64,000 nt of DNA, taken from positions 3,528,001 through 3,592,000 of the forward strand of contig NZ_JQNL01000001.1 in assembly GCF_000745235.1 (NCBI RefSeq). The letters run 5' to 3'. Below the pieces are notes generated by a model that did no database searches, was not told the DNA's origin, and saw only the letters and a list, made by a program, of their open reading frames with translations. The translations under genes and the position numbers were made by a program. Source of the DNA: Luteibacter mycovicinus. GTDB lineage: Bacteria > Pseudomonadota > Gammaproteobacteria > Xanthomonadales > Rhodanobacteraceae. Positions 18,412 through 26,584 of the stretch are shown piece after piece. Every line of letters begins with the position of its first letter. Position 1 is the stretch's first letter.

Positions 18412-19123
18412 GCGCGGCAGGCTCCATCAGGGTCTGTCGAAAGCGGGCGAACATGCGTCGCGCACCGTCAACGGCGGCGCGACGCGAGGCGTCGTCATGC
18501 AGCTGGGTGTCGAGGATGTGCTGGAAACGGCGCCAGGCCGAGGGGGCTTCCTCGCCGATGGCGTAGAACCGGTGGTCGCGGTCCGGGTAGAGTTCGCGCA
18601 GGCGGCGGACGATCAGGCGACCGCCGAGGGCGGAGCCTTCGATGACGTAGAGTTCGCCCCAGCAGGTCGCGGAGTCGCGGGTCGAATCGCCGGAAGGGCT
18701 GGCTCCTACAGGGGCAGAGGCAGGAGCGTCGCGAGCGGGGCTCGCTCCTACAGGGGCAGGGGCAGGGGCAGGAACATCGCGAGCGGGGCTCGCTCCTACA
18801 GGGGGGGCGCGACCTTCGACAGGGCGGCTCGTGTAGGAGCGAGCCCCGCTCGCGACAGCCAGATCGCCCCGCAGCAACGACGCCCGCGACACATAGCTCC
18901 AACCCGCCCGAGGCACGACGTCAGCCAGCCACCTCGCGCGCTCCGCCTCCCACTCCTCGAACAACCCCAGCTGCGCACGCAGCAGCGTCTCATACCCCGC
19001 CACGTCCAGCTCACCGTCCATCAGCCGACGCATGCCGCCCGAGGCTTCGGTGTCCTCGTGCGCTTCGCGGGTTTCCTCGCGCAGCAGGAGATGGGCGGGG
19101 CGCGGCGCCACGATGTCGTCCAC
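18404..19123 (-). CDS. bphO: Biliverdin-producing heme oxygenase with an in-frame repeat insertion
   Basis: BphO cleaves heme to biliverdin for the adjacent phytochrome. The N-terminal helix LLLREETREAHEDTEA gives the proximal heme ligand His22, and CWGELYVIEGSALGGRLI is the conserved distal helix. The 239-aa length exceeds the usual 180-200 because residues about 89-150 are low-complexity (repeats of VGASPARD and PAPAP). They are encoded by palindromic repeats at 18701-18860 and fall between the two conserved halves. Start is GTG 19123, directly abutting the preceding gene. Whether the insert is tolerated or inactivates the enzyme is unknown. Confidence 0.85.
   Translation of the reverse strand: MDDIVAPRPAHLLLREETREAHEDTEASGGMRRLMDGELDVAGYETLLRAQLGLFEEWEAERARWLADVVPRAGWSYVSRASLLRGDLAVASGARSYTSRPVEGRAPPVGASPARDVPAPAPAPVGASPARDAPASAPVGASPSGDSTRDSATCWGELYVIEGSALGGRLIVRRLRELYPDRDHRFYAIGEEAPSAWRRFQHILDTQLHDDASRRAAVDGARRMFARFRQTLMEPAAHV
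18701..18860. repeat. Palindromic repeat array inside the bphO coding region
   Basis: Three copies of CTCCTACAGGGG run in one direction, two of them preceded by TCGCGAGCGGGGCTCG. They are followed by one inverted copy, GTGTAGGAGCGAGCCCCGCT at 18831-18850. Spacers are short GGGGCA repeats. This resembles the GTAGGAGCGAG REP family that normally lies between genes. Here it is transcribed and stays in one open frame within bphO. Confidence 0.85.
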
Positions 19124-19516
19124 TCAGAGGACCTGGGTGGCCTTGAGGAACACCACCAGCATCACCCCGGCGACGATGGTCAGCACCATCAGGCGCACGC
19201 GGGACGCGGTGCGCTGCGCGACCGGACGGCGGTCCGGCGTGCGGTGCAGCTGGAGTTCCTCCTGGAAACGCACGACCGGTTCGATGCCGATGTCCTTCAG
19301 CAAGGCGCGGGCCTGCGGAAAATCGTCGGCGCTCTTTACCCACACCTGCGGCCAGGTATCGCGGTCGGACTGGCGCTGCGAATAGCTGAAGCGCTGGTAG
19401 GTCGGGCGATTCCAGGTCGAACGGTTGGTGACGGTCGTCTCGATCGCGTGCTCGGCGAGCAACGCGACGATCCGGTCGATGTTTTCGGGGCGGGGGGAGG
19501 TATAGATCTGGCGCAT
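19124..19516 (-). CDS. DUF2007-like protein with C-terminal membrane anchor
   Basis: The 130-aa product begins MRQIYTSPRPENIDRIVALL, then has VWVKSADDFPQARALLKDIG, the pattern of DUF2007-type putative signal-transducing proteins. A single C-terminal membrane span follows (LMVLTIVAGVMLVVFLKA), leaving the domain in the cytoplasm. Its stop codon abuts the GTG start of bphO, so the two are probably cotranscribed. Its function is unknown. Confidence 0.7.
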   Translation of the reverse strand: MRQIYTSPRPENIDRIVALLAEHAIETTVTNRSTWNRPTYQRFSYSQRQSDRDTWPQVWVKSADDFPQARALLKDIGIEPVVRFQEELQLHRTPDRRPVAQRTASRVRLMVLTIVAGVMLVVFLKATQVL

Positions 19517-19552
19517 GGCCCGATTCTACGGGATTGCCGCCCCGTCCGCCGT

Positions 19553-20806
19553 TCAGTGAGCCGGTGTCGCCAGCACGCCCTCGACATCCTTCAGGTGCCC
19601 GTCGTTCGGCAGCGGTTCGATGCCGATCAGGTGGGCGAGCAGCGGGTAGACGTCGACGTTAGGGAACGGCGCGATGGTGACGCCATGGCCGATCGACGGA
19701 CCGTGGGCGACGAACAGCGCGCGCATGGTCGGGTCGAGATTGTCGTAACCGTGCTCGCCGCGCGACATCGGCCCGTTCCGCTTCGCCAGCTGCTCGTGGC
19801 TGGTGATCGCCCAGCCGGTGTCGGCGAGGCACAGCAGCGCCGGTACGCGGCGGTGGGTGCCGTAGTTCAGCCGCGCCGGCAGGTCTTCCTTCCGATAGCA
19901 ATGCATGTGCTCGTGCGGACCGAGCAGCCGCGCCACGGCGGCGGACGAGTCACGATCCGGCTTCGGGTTGAAGGTGGCCATGACACCGAACGACACCGCG
20001 TCGAGCGCGTCGAGGTCGGTCTCCTGGTCGGCGAAGACGATGTTGCCCCTTGGCACGTCGGCCATGCCGTGGTCGGACAGCACGATCAGGTTCATCCGGT
20101 CGTAGAGCCCGCGCTGGCGCAGCTGGGCGATCAGGTAGCCGAGCGCATCATCCACTTCGCGCAGTGCGGCGTTCACCTCGGGGGAATCCGGCCCGAACTC
20201 ATGGCCCGCGTGATCGACCGCGTCGAAGTACAGCGTGTCGAACACCGGCTTCGGACCCGCCTCGTCGATCCATGAGAGCAGCTTGTCGACGCGGGCGCGT
20301 GAGGTCAGCGAATCGTCGAACGGAATCCAGTGGTCCGGGCGCACGCCGTGAATCGCGGCCTCGGTACCTGGCCAGAACATCGTCGCCGTATGCAGACCCT
20401 GTTTCTGCGCCGTCACCCAGATCGGTTCGGCATCGGCCCACCAGCGGCCGTCGCTCGTCGCCGCGCGGTTGGCCAGGCTGAAGCTGCCCAGCGCCGGATC
20501 GCTCATCGTGTTGTTGACGATGCCGTGGTGGTCCGGCACGCGTCCCGTCACCAGCGTGTAGTGGTTGGGGAAGGTCAGGGACGGAAACGACGGCAGCATG
20601 TAAGGCGCACGGGCGCCGTCTTTCGCCATGGCGATTAGGTTCGGGGTCAGTCCCCGGTCGAGATAGTCGGGGCGGAAGGCGTCGATCGAAACCAGCAGAA
20701 CGGGGGGATGGGCGGGAGCGGTAACCGGACGCGTGGCGCAAGCGGTGACGGCCAGCGTGGCGATCAGCGTGAAGATCGCGGCGAGGCGGGAAAACGTGAC
20801 GTTCAT
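19553..20806 (-). CDS. Nucleotide pyrophosphatase/phosphodiesterase lipoprotein (NPP family)
   Basis: The protein (417 aa from ATG 20806) has a lipoprotein signal ending LIATLAVTAC and an alkaline-phosphatase-superfamily NPP domain. Metal ligands are seen in VLLVSIDAFRPDYLD, with the nucleophile threonine in PSLTFPNHYTLVTG as in Xanthomonas NPP. DHAGHEFGPD and LSDHGMADVPRG carry the second metal set. It would hydrolyse phosphodiester or pyrophosphate bonds of extracytoplasmic nucleotides. An upstream in-frame ATG at 20836 would spoil the signal peptide and is disfavoured. Confidence 0.88.
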   Translation of the reverse strand: MNVTFSRLAAIFTLIATLAVTACATRPVTAPAHPPVLLVSIDAFRPDYLDRGLTPNLIAMAKDGARAPYMLPSFPSLTFPNHYTLVTGRVPDHHGIVNNTMSDPALGSFSLANRAATSDGRWWADAEPIWVTAQKQGLHTATMFWPGTEAAIHGVRPDHWIPFDDSLTSRARVDKLLSWIDEAGPKPVFDTLYFDAVDHAGHEFGPDSPEVNAALREVDDALGYLIAQLRQRGLYDRMNLIVLSDHGMADVPRGNIVFADQETDLDALDAVSFGVMATFNPKPDRDSSAAVARLLGPHEHMHCYRKEDLPARLNYGTHRRVPALLCLADTGWAITSHEQLAKRNGPMSRGEHGYDNLDPTMRALFVAHGPSIGHGVTIAPFPNVDVYPLLAHLIGIEPLPNDGHLKDVEGVLATPAH

Positions 20807-20860
20807 GACGGAAAACGTAGGCTCTGAGCTAATCAATACCCACCATCATGGCGGACTCTC

Positions 20861-21289
20861 ATGACCAATTCATCACGCAACATCTTGCTGTCGGTGCTGT
20901 TCGTCGCCGTGCCCGCGCTTGCGGTCGCGCAAACCCCGCCCGCCAAGCCCGCCCGGCCCGCCGCGGCCGCTCCGGCTGCGACACCGCGTCCCCGCGCGGT
21001 GGTGTCCACGCCGTCGCAGACGGCGCAGTTTCAGCGTCAGGTCGATCGTCAGCAGCTGCAGAACGCGCAGAACCAGAGCAACGTGCGCCAGCAGCTGCAG
21101 CAGAACAACACGGCGATCCAGCGGACCAATACGACCGACCCGGCCATGCGCAACCAGCTGGACAACGCACAGCGCAGCCAGCAGCAACTGAACCGCGCGC
21201 AGCAGGATTCGGCCGCGCGCCAGTACGAGACCACGCCCTCCAACCGCGGCGCCGTCGCCCCGTCGCGACCGTCCACCAGCGGCCAGTAA
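20861..21289 (+). CDS. Small secreted Gln/Asn-rich protein
   Basis: The 142-aa product has a clear signal peptide (MTNSSRNILLSVLFVAVPALAVA), a Pro/Ala-rich linker and a 90-residue Gln/Asn-rich helical stretch (QRQVDRQQLQNAQNQSNVR). No domain is recognised. Composition suggests an extended or coiled-coil periplasmic protein. It is divergent from the NPP gene and precedes hutU by 83 bases. Confidence 0.65.
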   Translation: MTNSSRNILLSVLFVAVPALAVAQTPPAKPARPAAAAPAATPRPRAVVSTPSQTAQFQRQVDRQQLQNAQNQSNVRQQLQQNNTAIQRTNTTDPAMRNQLDNAQRSQQQLNRAQQDSAARQYETTPSNRGAVAPSRPSTSGQ

Positions 21290-21372
21290 TCGCCGCCTTT
21301 GCTGCGCCGCCGCTGGCGGGTGGCGGCGCGGCGCGGCCATAATCCGGAATTCCCGAGCTCCGGAGCATCCCG

Positions 21373-23043
21373 ATGACGGCTGTCACGCGCATCGACACCA
21401 CCCGTACCGTCCGCGCTCCTCGCGGCACCGAACTGACCTGCCGCAGCTGGCTGACGGAAGCGCCGTTCCGCATGCTGCAGAACAATCTCGATCCCGAGGT
21501 GGCGGAAAACCCGGCGGAACTGGTGGTCTACGGCGGTATCGGTCGTGCCGCGCGTAACTGGGAATGCTTCGACGCCATCCTGCGCAGCCTGCGCGAACTT
21601 CGCGACGACGAAACCCTGCTGATTCAGTCCGGTAAGCCGGTCGGCGTGTTTCCGTCGCACCCCGACGCGCCGCGCGTGCTGCTTGCCAATTCCAATCTGG
21701 TGCCGGCGTGGGCCGACTGGGAGCACTTCAACGAGCTCGACCGCAAGGGCCTCATGATGTACGGCCAGATGACCGCCGGCTCATGGATCTACATCGGCTC
21801 GCAGGGCATCGTGCAGGGCACCTACGAGACGTTCGTCGAGATGGGGCGTCAGCATTACGGCGGATCGCTGGCCGGTCGCTGGATTCTGACGGCGGGCCTC
21901 GGCGGCATGGGCGGCGCGCAGCCGCTCGCCGCCTCGCTGGCCGGCGCCTCGTCGCTGACCATCGAATGCCAGCAGAGCCGCATCGATTTCCGCCTGAAGA
22001 CGCGCTACGTGGACGAGCAGGCCAGCGACCTGGACGACGCGCTCGCGCGGCTGGATCGCTACGCGAAGGAAGGCCGCGCCGTGTCCGTGGCGTTGCTAGG
22101 CAACGCGGCCGACGTGTTGCCGGAGCTCGTGCGCCGGGGCGTCCGTCCCGATGCCGTCACCGACCAGACCAGCGCCCACGACCCCGTCAACGGCTACCTG
22201 CCGTCCGGCTGGACCGTCGAGGAATGGTTCGAGCGCCGCAAGGCCGATCCGACTGGCACCGCCCATGCCGCCAAGGCCTCCATGCGCCGTCATGTCGAGG
22301 CCATGCTCGCCTTCCATCGGCAGGGTGTGCCGACCTTCGACTACGGCAACAATATCCGTCAGATGGCCAAGGACGAGGGGCTGAGCGAGGCGTTCGCGTT
22401 CCCCGGCTTCGTGCCCGCCTTCGTGCGACCGCTGTTCTGTCGCGGCGTCGGGCCGTTCCGCTGGGTCGCGCTGTCAGGCGATCCGGAAGACATCTACAAG
22501 ACCGACGCCAAGGTGAAGGAGCTGATTCCCGACGATCCGCATCTGCACCGCTGGCTGGACATGGCGCGCGAGCGGATCAGCTTCCAGGGCCTGCCGGCGC
22601 GTATCTGCTGGGTGGGTCTGGGGCAGCGGCACCGGCTGGCGCTCGCCTTCAACGAGATGGTGCGCAACGGCGAACTGAAGGCGCCCATCGTGATCGGCCG
22701 CGACCATCTCGATTCCGGCTCGGTCGCCAGCCCGAACCGGGAAACCGAAGCCATGCGCGACGGCAGCGACGCGGTCAGCGACTGGCCGTTGCTCAACGCG
22801 ATGCTCAACGTGGCCGGCGGAGCGACCTGGGTCAGCCTGCACCACGGCGGCGGTGTCGGCATGGGTTACAGCCAGCACAGCGGCGTGGTGATCGTGGCCG
22901 ACGGCAGCGAGGCGGCGGACAAGCGGCTGGCCCGCGTGCTGTGGAACGACCCCGGCACCGGCGTGATGCGGCACGCCGATGCGGGCTACGAGGATGCCGT
23001 GGCCTGCGCAAGGGAGCAGGGCCTGAACCTGCCCATGATCTGA
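21373..23043 (+). CDS. hutU: Urocanate hydratase
   Basis: HutU converts urocanate to imidazolone propionate (histidine degradation), using tightly bound NAD as electrophile. The 556-aa length is as expected. Motifs include [33 protein letters not shown] (NAD binding), [16 protein letters not shown] with the active-site cysteine segment upstream ([13 protein letters not shown]), and [18 protein letters not shown]. hutH, hutI and hutG are not adjacent, unlike most hut loci, so the rest of the pathway must be elsewhere or lost. Confidence 0.95.
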   Translation: MTAVTRIDTTRTVRAPRGTELTCRSWLTEAPFRMLQNNLDPEVAENPAELVVYGGIGRAARNWECFDAILRSLRELRDDETLLIQSGKPVGVFPSHPDAPRVLLANSNLVPAWADWEHFNELDRKGLMMYGQMTAGSWIYIGSQGIVQGTYETFVEMGRQHYGGSLAGRWILTAGLGGMGGAQPLAASLAGASSLTIECQQSRIDFRLKTRYVDEQASDLDDALARLDRYAKEGRAVSVALLGNAADVLPELVRRGVRPDAVTDQTSAHDPVNGYLPSGWTVEEWFERRKADPTGTAHAAKASMRRHVEAMLAFHRQGVPTFDYGNNIRQMAKDEGLSEAFAFPGFVPAFVRPLFCRGVGPFRWVALSGDPEDIYKTDAKVKELIPDDPHLHRWLDMARERISFQGLPARICWVGLGQRHRLALAFNEMVRNGELKAPIVIGRDHLDSGSVASPNRETEAMRDGSDAVSDWPLLNAMLNVAGGATWVSLHHGGGVGMGYSQHSGVVIVADGSEAADKRLARVLWNDPGTGVMRHADAGYEDAVACAREQGLNLPMI

Positions 23044-23048
23044 CCCAT

Positions 23049-23145
23049 GTAGGAGCGCGCCTGCGCGCGACCCGGATATCGCGCTCCGCGACCGGGATAT
23101 GGCCCTGCGCGCGACCCGGCTATCGCGCGCAAGGCGCGCTCCTAC
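23049..23145. repeat. Palindromic intergenic repeat (GTAGGAGCGCGCC family)
   Basis: Outer arms GTAGGAGCGCGCCTGCGCGC and the near-complementary GCGCGCAAGGCGCGCTCCTAC flank two internal direct copies of a CGCGACCCGG-type unit. It fills the gap between the converging ends of hutU and msrA and could terminate both. It is the same family as 6973-7054, with a longer centre. Confidence 0.8.
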
Positions 23146-23161
23146 AGGAGGTTGGGGGTTC

Positions 23162-23836
23162 TCAGCGGCCGTTGGCCCAGCCGGCCACGTACCGCTCCGG
23201 ATAAATGCGCTGCAGGGCCAGCACCTTCGGCCGATCGTTGATCGCGATGTACATCGCGTCCGGATTCAGACGCATGTAGTCCTGGTGCTCGTCCTCCGCG
23301 AGGTAGAAACCCTTAAACGGCGTTACCTCCGTCACGATCTTCGACGAAAACGCGTGCGCCGCGGTCAGCTGGGCGATATATGCCTCCGCCACCTTCTTCT
23401 GCTCCGGCGTCGCATAGAAAATCGCCGACCGGTACTGCGTGCCGGAGTCGGGCCCCTGCCGGTTCAGCAGCGTCGGATCCTGCGCCACCGAGAAGAACAC
23501 CTGCAGCAACTGCCCGTACGACACCTGTGCCGGATCGTAAACGACCTTTACCGATTCGGCGTGTCCGGTATCGCCGTCGCTGACATCGTCGTAATTGGCA
23601 TGGGCGGCGTCACCACCCGAGTAGCCGGTGCGGACGCTTTTCACGCCGCGGACGTGCTGGAACACGCCCTCAACGCCCCAGAAGCACCCGCCGGCGAACA
23701 CGGCGGTGGCGTCGCCAGCGGCCGGTGCGGCATCGACGGTGGGGGCGGGCAGGCGGACACCCTCGTCGCGCGCCGAAGCGGCCGAGCACGCGGTGAGGGC
23801 GAGGAGCAGAGCGGGGATCAGGGAAAGGCGCGGCAT
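23162..23836 (-). CDS. msrA: Peptide methionine sulfoxide reductase A (exported form)
   Basis: MsrA reduces methionine-S-sulfoxide in proteins. The catalytic motif AVFAGGCFWGVEGVF lies near residue 50, followed by TGYSGGD, GHAESVKVVYDP, QYRSAIFY and the EDEHQDYM segment. The start at ATG 23836 gives a lipoprotein-like signal (LIPALLLALTACSAAS), placing the enzyme in the periplasm or envelope; the in-frame upstream start at 23896 would bury it. The product is 224 aa. Confidence 0.92.
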   Translation of the reverse strand: MPRLSLIPALLLALTACSAASARDEGVRLPAPTVDAAPAAGDATAVFAGGCFWGVEGVFQHVRGVKSVRTGYSGGDAAHANYDDVSDGDTGHAESVKVVYDPAQVSYGQLLQVFFSVAQDPTLLNRQGPDSGTQYRSAIFYATPEQKKVAEAYIAQLTAAHAFSSKIVTEVTPFKGFYLAEDEHQDYMRLNPDAMYIAINDRPKVLALQRIYPERYVAGWANGR

Positions 23837-24028
23837 GAGTTTCTCCCGGTCGACATGACCTGATACACCAGACCGGTGTACCCGGGAAAACCTCACACGG
23901 CGTGAAGGCCACCTTCACAACTCTGTACCTACAGAATCGGGATGCAGGGCCGATAAGCCATCGACACGCGCAACACGCTAGAGTCGTGCGCGTATTCGGC
24001 CAGCGTGGCTAAAGGAGCGAGGGGAAAC

Positions 24029-25276
24029 GTGGCGTACGATTTAGTGGAGCGACGTGTCTTCGTGTCCGACCTGGAGGTCGGCATGTATGTCAGTCGCCTG
24101 GACTGTGACTGGTCCGACACGCCCTTTCCGTTGCAGGGCCTGCCCATCGAGTCCCGTGAGGACATCGAGTCGCTCAGTCGTTTCTGCAAATACGTCTTCG
24201 TGGACATGCACCGTCAGGTCGTCCCCGACAGCCGGTTCACCCCGCAGCGCATCGCGCCGAAGGCCGTTGCCACCCCCGCACCGCGTGCTGCGGCGAGCCT
24301 GCGTCTGGTCAGTCGACACGCGTATACCGACACGGCCTCGTTCGACGATGAGATGCCGCGCGCCAGAGAGGCGTTCGACACCGTCGCCGAGTTCGCCACG
24401 CGCATGGTCGACGACTTGCGGCATGGTCGGCCGGTCGAGCCGCAGGCTGTCGAGAACGCGGTGCGCCCCATGGTCGAGAGTGTGCTGCGCAGCGGTGACG
24501 CGTTCTTCTGGATCGAAAGCCTGCGGCGGCGCGATGGCTATACCTATCAGCACGCGATCGGCTGCAGCACGCTCGCCGCGGCGTTCGGGCGGCACATGGG
24601 CTTCGAAAGCGACGCCATCGTCAGTCTCGCCGCCGGCGGCCTGCTGATGGATGTCGGCAAGTCGCAGCTGCCTGAGGAACTGCTTAGTCGCGACGGACCG
24701 CTGAACGACGATGAATGGGGCCTCGCACGTCAGCACGTCAATGAAGGCGTCGCCATCCTCGATCACTCCGGTGTCGTCGACAACGAAGTGCGCGACATGG
24801 TGCTCACCCACCACGAACGTTACGACGGTACCGGCTATCCCTCGGGACTGGCCGGCACCGCCATTCCGCTCGCCGGGCGTATGGCCGCGATCATCGACAC
24901 CTACCACGCGATGTCGACGCCGCGTCCGTACCGTTCGGCCGTGTCACAGCACGTCGCCTTACGCGAGCTGTACGCCGGCCGCGACCGCGAATTCCAGGGC
25001 GAGCTGGTCGAACAGTTCCAGGCCTGCCTGGGCGTCTACCCCACGGGCACGCTGGTCGAACTCAACACCGGTGAGGTGGCCATCGTGATGGTGCAGAACC
25101 AGTCGCGCCGCCTGCAGCCGCGCGTCGCGATTCTCTCCCGGCCCGACAAGAGCGCGCTCGACGATTTCCTGATCGTCGATCTCATGCGCCAGGTGGATCT
25201 GGTGCGCCGTGAGATTCTCCGCACCTTGCCAGCCGGTTCGCACGGTATCGATCCGCGCGAGTACTTCGTCGCATGA
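24029..25276 (+). CDS. HD-GYP domain protein with DUF3391 N-terminus
   Basis: HD-GYP proteins hydrolyse cyclic di-GMP. Residues 1-70 match the DUF3391 N-terminal domain (VFVSDLEVGMYVSRLDCDW). The HD-GYP domain covers about 150-330: TYQHAIG, RQHVNEG, LTHHERYDGTGYPSGLAG, IIDTYHAMSTPRPYR. The metal-ligand histidine of the HD pair is replaced by Met (GGLLMDVGKSQLPEELL). The start is GTG 24029, which has GGAGCGAGGGG upstream; GTG 24005 is also in frame. Its stop overlaps the EAL gene start (ATGA). No transmembrane segment is seen. Confidence 0.88.
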   Translation: MAYDLVERRVFVSDLEVGMYVSRLDCDWSDTPFPLQGLPIESREDIESLSRFCKYVFVDMHRQVVPDSRFTPQRIAPKAVATPAPRAAASLRLVSRHAYTDTASFDDEMPRAREAFDTVAEFATRMVDDLRHGRPVEPQAVENAVRPMVESVLRSGDAFFWIESLRRRDGYTYQHAIGCSTLAAAFGRHMGFESDAIVSLAAGGLLMDVGKSQLPEELLSRDGPLNDDEWGLARQHVNEGVAILDHSGVVDNEVRDMVLTHHERYDGTGYPSGLAGTAIPLAGRMAAIIDTYHAMSTPRPYRSAVSQHVALRELYAGRDREFQGELVEQFQACLGVYPTGTLVELNTGEVAIVMVQNQSRRLQPRVAILSRPDKSALDDFLIVDLMRQVDLVRREILRTLPAGSHGIDPREYFVA

Positions 25277-26523
25277 GCGAGCGGGCTTACATCCTGCCGG
25301 CGGTCCAGTCGATTCTCGACCGGTCGTCGCCGGATGCCGGTCCGTGCGCCGTTCTGATCGTGCGTCTGCAAGGTATGCGCGAGGCGCAACTGCGTTTCGG
25401 TTATGACTTCGGTAGCGACATCATGCTCGCCTCGCGCGAACGCATCGTCGATGCCTTGCGCCATGTCGACACCGTCTTCGTGGCGGGAGACGACACGTTC
25501 GTGGTGGTTCTTCCGATGGTGCGTAACCGCACGCACGCGTTGCTTGCGGCGACCCGCATCGTCGGCGCGTTCGATGGCCCGCTGATGCAGGGTGAGCGTC
25601 CCTGGCACGGTCGCGCCGTCGTCGGTGTGGCCATCCATCCCGAGCATGGTGTGACCGCCGACTGGTTGTACCGCCGCGCGGAGCTCGCTCACGACGAAGC
25701 CCTGCGTATCGGCGAGGCCTTCGCCATCTACAAGCCCGACGTGACACCGGTAGAAATCCTTTACGGCGAGTTACGCGAGGACATCGAAGCCAACCGCCTG
25801 CAGGTCGCCTTCCAGCCGCTGCACGATCTGCGCTCGGGTGAAATGAACCGCGTGGAGTCGCTGGCGCGCTGGACCACCGCCGCCAACATCATCGTCCCGC
25901 CCAGCGACTTCATCCCCTTTGCCGAGCGCAGCGACCTCATCGTGCCGCTGACCCGCTGGAGCATCAACGCCTCGCTGCGTCATGCGGCGGCCCTGCATCG
26001 GGGCGGCTGTGCGCTCGACGTGGCGATCAACCTGTCGCCGCGTGTGTTCGTCGAGCAGGGCTTCGCCGAACAGGTGCTGGGCGCCATCGATATCTGGGGC
26101 GTGCCGCCCCAGTCCGTGATCGTGGAAATTACCGAGACGGCGCTGCTCACCGATCTGGACATGAGCGTGCGGGTCCTGCGTCGCCTGCGCGACTGCGGTG
26201 TACGCGTCGCCATCGATGACTTCGGCACGGGGTACGCGTCGTTCGCCTACCTGCGTCACTTCCCGGCGACCGAGCTGAAGATCGACCGCAGCTTCGTCGA
26301 TGCCATGACCGGCGACAGCCGCACCGAACTGCTGGTACAGGCGATGATCGACGTCGCCCACCGCCTGGGGCTGGAAGCGATCGCCGAGGGCGTCGAGGAC
26401 GAGGCCACGCTGCGTCGCCTCGTCGAGATGGACTGCGATCTGGTGCAGGGCTATCACATCGGCCGGCCCACCCCGGCGGAGTCGTTCGTCAGCGAAAGGC
26501 TGACCGCCGCATCAATGGTGTAG
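25273..26523 (+). CDS. EAL-domain cyclic di-GMP phosphodiesterase with degenerate GGDEF
   Basis: The N-terminal 155 residues look like a GGDEF fold in which the signature is degenerate (VAGDDTFVVVL), so diguanylate cyclase activity is unlikely. The EAL domain spans about 165-405. The signature reads VESLARW (E kept, EAL to ESL), with VAINLSPRVF, IVEITETALL, VAIDDFGTGYASFAYLR, LKIDRSFV and AIAEGVED. These cover the metal ligands and catalytic residues, so it should be active. It is coupled by ATGA to the HD-GYP gene. Its TAG stop is made by the palindromic repeat that follows. Confidence 0.9.
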   Translation: MSERAYILPAVQSILDRSSPDAGPCAVLIVRLQGMREAQLRFGYDFGSDIMLASRERIVDALRHVDTVFVAGDDTFVVVLPMVRNRTHALLAATRIVGAFDGPLMQGERPWHGRAVVGVAIHPEHGVTADWLYRRAELAHDEALRIGEAFAIYKPDVTPVEILYGELREDIEANRLQVAFQPLHDLRSGEMNRVESLARWTTAANIIVPPSDFIPFAERSDLIVPLTRWSINASLRHAAALHRGGCALDVAINLSPRVFVEQGFAEQVLGAIDIWGVPPQSVIVEITETALLTDLDMSVRVLRRLRDCGVRVAIDDFGTGYASFAYLRHFPATELKIDRSFVDAMTGDSRTELLVQAMIDVAHRLGLEAIAEGVEDEATLRRLVEMDCDLVQGYHIGRPTPAESFVSERLTAASMV

Positions 26524-26584
26524 CAGCGCGCCTGCGCGCGACAAGGTTTCGCGAGGTCGTTTCGCGCGCGGGGCGCGCTCCTAC
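26520..26584. repeat. Palindromic repeat spanning two stop codons
   Basis: The element begins GTAGCAGCGCGCCTGCGCGC and ends GCGCGGGGCGCGCTCCTAC. The TAG at its left edge (26521-26523) is the stop of the EAL gene. The CTA at its right edge (26581-26583) is the stop of coaE on the other strand. The whole gap between the genes is therefore this repeat. Confidence 0.85.

Noticed and set aside
18701..18860. Possible CRISPR array (repeated 20-30 base units)
   Set aside because: Only three direct units, spacers are the same GGGGCA low-complexity sequence, one unit is inverted, and the units match palindromic REP-type repeats.
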